NCBI RefSeq assembly: GCF_031157275.1
Contig: NZ_JAVIFW010000029.1
Location: 1 to 64,000, forward strand
Reading direction: 5' to 3'
Length of the DNA stretch: 64,000 nt
Origin: Streptomyces sp. LHD-70
Lineage (GTDB): Bacteria > Actinomycetota > Actinomycetes > Streptomycetales > Streptomycetaceae
A program made the translations under genes and the position numbers. The notes beneath the pieces are model-generated. The model did no database searches and was not told the origin of the DNA. It saw only the letters and a program-made list of their open reading frames with translations. Positions 62,783 to 64,000 of this stretch are shown one piece after another (positions within the stretch are counted from its first letter, which is position 1; the number at the start of each line of letters is the position of its first letter).

Positions 62783-64000
62783 ATGGACGCTCCGACCACC
62801 AAGTCGGCCGACAACGGCTCTTCTGGCGATGACGGGGGCGGCTGGTTCACCCCGCGCAAGAAGAATCCGGCGGCACCGGCGGAGCAGCCCTCGCAGACGC
62901 AGTACGTGCAGGAGCAGTCGGCGCCGGAGCAGTCCGCACCGGAGCCCCCGCCCACGTACGAGGGCCCATGGCGCGACGGGCGGATACCTGAGCGCCGCCC
63001 GGCAGAGGACCGGATACCCGAGAGCGGCCGAGTTCCCGAGAGCGGCCGGGCTCCTGAGGGTGGCCGAGCTCCTGAGGGTGGCCGAGTTCCCGATAGCGGC
63101 CGAGCTCCTGAGAGCAGTCGGATGCCCGAAGGCGGTCCCGGCCGGGTTCCTGAGGCGAGGCGGCCGGCCGAGGAGATGAGCCCGCAGCCGAGTGCGTCCG
63201 CGGCGGGCGCCGCCCCTGCCCCCGCCTCGTCGTTCTTCTCCAGGTCCGCAGGGACCGCGCTCGCCAAGGCGCCCGCCGCTGCCCGCACCGCCCCGGCCGC
63301 CGATTCCGGTCCGCGCACCGCCCCGCCCGCCGACCCCGCCGCGGGACCGGGCACCGCTGTCAGGCCGCCCGCCGCGACCCCACCGGCGGCAGCCGCCGCG
63401 CCCACCGCGAGGGTCTCCGAGCAGCCCTCACCGGACGCGCTCCTCATCCAGCGCACGATGGCCGAAGTCGGACCCGTCGCCGACAAGGTCACCTCGTACT
63501 TCTACGCGCTGCTGTTCCTGCGCCACCCCGACCTGCGGATGCTGTTCCCGGCCTCGATGGACACCCAGCGCGACCGGCTCTTGAAGGCACTGCTCACCGC
63601 CGCCGAAAACCTCGACAACACCGAGGTTCTGGTCTCGTACCTGAAGAACCTCGGCCGCGGGCACCGCAAGTACGGCACCGAGCCCGAGCACTACCCGGCG
63701 GTCGGCGAGGCGCTGATCGGTTCGCTCAGCCGCTATGCGAGCAGCATCTGGAACGAGGAGACCGAGGCCGCCTGGGTGCGGACGTACACGACGATCTCGC
63801 AGATCATGATCGACGCGGCCGCCGAGGACGAACGGCGCGCGCCCGCCTGGTGGTTCGGCGAGGTCGTCGCGCACGATCTGCGGACCCCCGAGATCGCCGT
63901 GATCACCGTACGGCCCGACCAGCCGTACCCGTTCCTCGCCGGGCAGTACGCCAGCCTGGAGACCCCGTGGTGGCCGCGTGTGTGGCGGCACTACTCCTTC
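62783..64000 (+). CDS. Flavohemoglobin-like protein with a long repetitive N-terminus (partial)
   Basis: Open to the window end (406 codons seen). Residues 1-210 are disordered, Pro/Ala-rich, with a seven-residue repeat of the type (V/A)PE(S/G)GR for about eight units (DNA about 62985-63165). A globin domain follows: AEVGPVADKVTSYFYALLFL (B10 tyrosine), LRHPDLRMLFPASM and NLGRGHRKYGTEPEHY with the proximal histidine. A ferredoxin-reductase FAD domain begins at WWFGEVVAHDLRTPEIAVIT and reaches RHYSF, the flavin-binding R-x-Y-S motif. Complete proteins detoxify nitric oxide or act as haem oxidoreductases. The ATG at 62783 follows GAGGCGAGGC. The NAD domain lies beyond the window. Confidence 0.88.
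   Translation, partial: MDAPTTKSADNGSSGDDGGGWFTPRKKNPAAPAEQPSQTQYVQEQSAPEQSAPEPPPTYEGPWRDGRIPERRPAEDRIPESGRVPESGRAPEGGRAPEGGRVPDSGRAPESSRMPEGGPGRVPEARRPAEEMSPQPSASAAGAAPAPASSFFSRSAGTALAKAPAAARTAPAADSGPRTAPPADPAAGPGTAVRPPAATPPAAAAAPTARVSEQPSPDALLIQRTMAEVGPVADKVTSYFYALLFLRHPDLRMLFPASMDTQRDRLLKALLTAAENLDNTEVLVSYLKNLGRGHRKYGTEPEHYPAVGEALIGSLSRYASSIWNEETEAAWVRTYTTISQIMIDAAAEDERRAPAWWFGEVVAHDLRTPEIAVITVRPDQPYPFLAGQYASLETPWWPRVWRHYSF

Overview
The window is a stretch of high-GC chromosome carrying the replication origin of an actinomycete, almost certainly a Streptomyces. The evidence is the gene order gyrA-gyrB-DUF721-recF-gnd-dnaN-oriC-dnaA-rpmH-rnpA-yidD-yidC-jag-rsmG-parA-parB-trxA-trxB, an origin packed with TTGTCCACA-type DnaA boxes, many copies of the 14-bp ParB site GTTTCACGTGAAAC, frequent GTG starts and very high GC at third codon positions. 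From memory of S. coelicolor the order matches its SCO386x-SCO391x region; no search was run.

Left arm (1-16.7 kb, mostly minus strand). The first 1.2 kb holds two decayed genes: a DUF6545/MAB_1171c-type membrane protein and a 4'-phosphopantetheinyl transferase with at least two frameshifts. Next come tRNA-Ala(TGC), a small HTH protein, a membrane-anchored Ser/Thr kinase ending in a 43-bp minisatellite, a secreted single-pass protein, the 42-residue DLW-39 peptide, a short secreted protein and tRNA-Ile(GAT). The replication block follows: DUF3566 gene, gyrA, gyrB, DUF721 gene, recF, gnd and dnaN.

Origin (about 16.85-17.6 kb) and dnaA. The dnaN-dnaA gap has about 20 DnaA boxes on both strands. 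DnaA has a long domain II containing a YEQ(E/D)R-type seven-residue repeat. The dnaA-rpmH gap carries a perfect DnaA box just upstream of a candidate dnaA promoter.

Right arm (20-62 kb). The plus-strand rpmH-rnpA-yidD-yidC-jag-rsmG-parA-parB run is followed by a minus-strand redox and envelope block: trxA, trxB with a textbook SigR promoter, a zinc anti-sigma factor, SigM, a pseudokinase, MurJ and a DUF6049 protein. Then come CCA-adding enzyme, an LppU-like protein, an MFS protein, inositol-phosphate synthase with a PadR regulator, a class A PBP, a GT87 mannosyltransferase, an alanine-racemase-like enzyme, a FemX-type peptidyltransferase, the rpsF-ssb-rpsR-rplI operon, a MATE exporter and dnaB. 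The last 8 kb holds accessory genes: a serine beta-lactamase-like protein, GNATs, a MarR/MFS divergent pair, a small membrane protein and a flavohemoglobin-like protein cut by the window end.

Overarching signals. Thirteen parS sites (11 exact, 2 with one mismatch) all lie on the parAB side of oriC. Several sit inside or against perfect terminator-like hairpins, and three form a 41-bp tandem array. A second cluster of DnaA boxes lies immediately upstream of a candidate dnaB promoter. Several minisatellites (43, 41, 14, 13 and 11 bp units) occupy intergenic spaces. I saw no CRISPR array, insertion sequence, prophage or rRNA operon.
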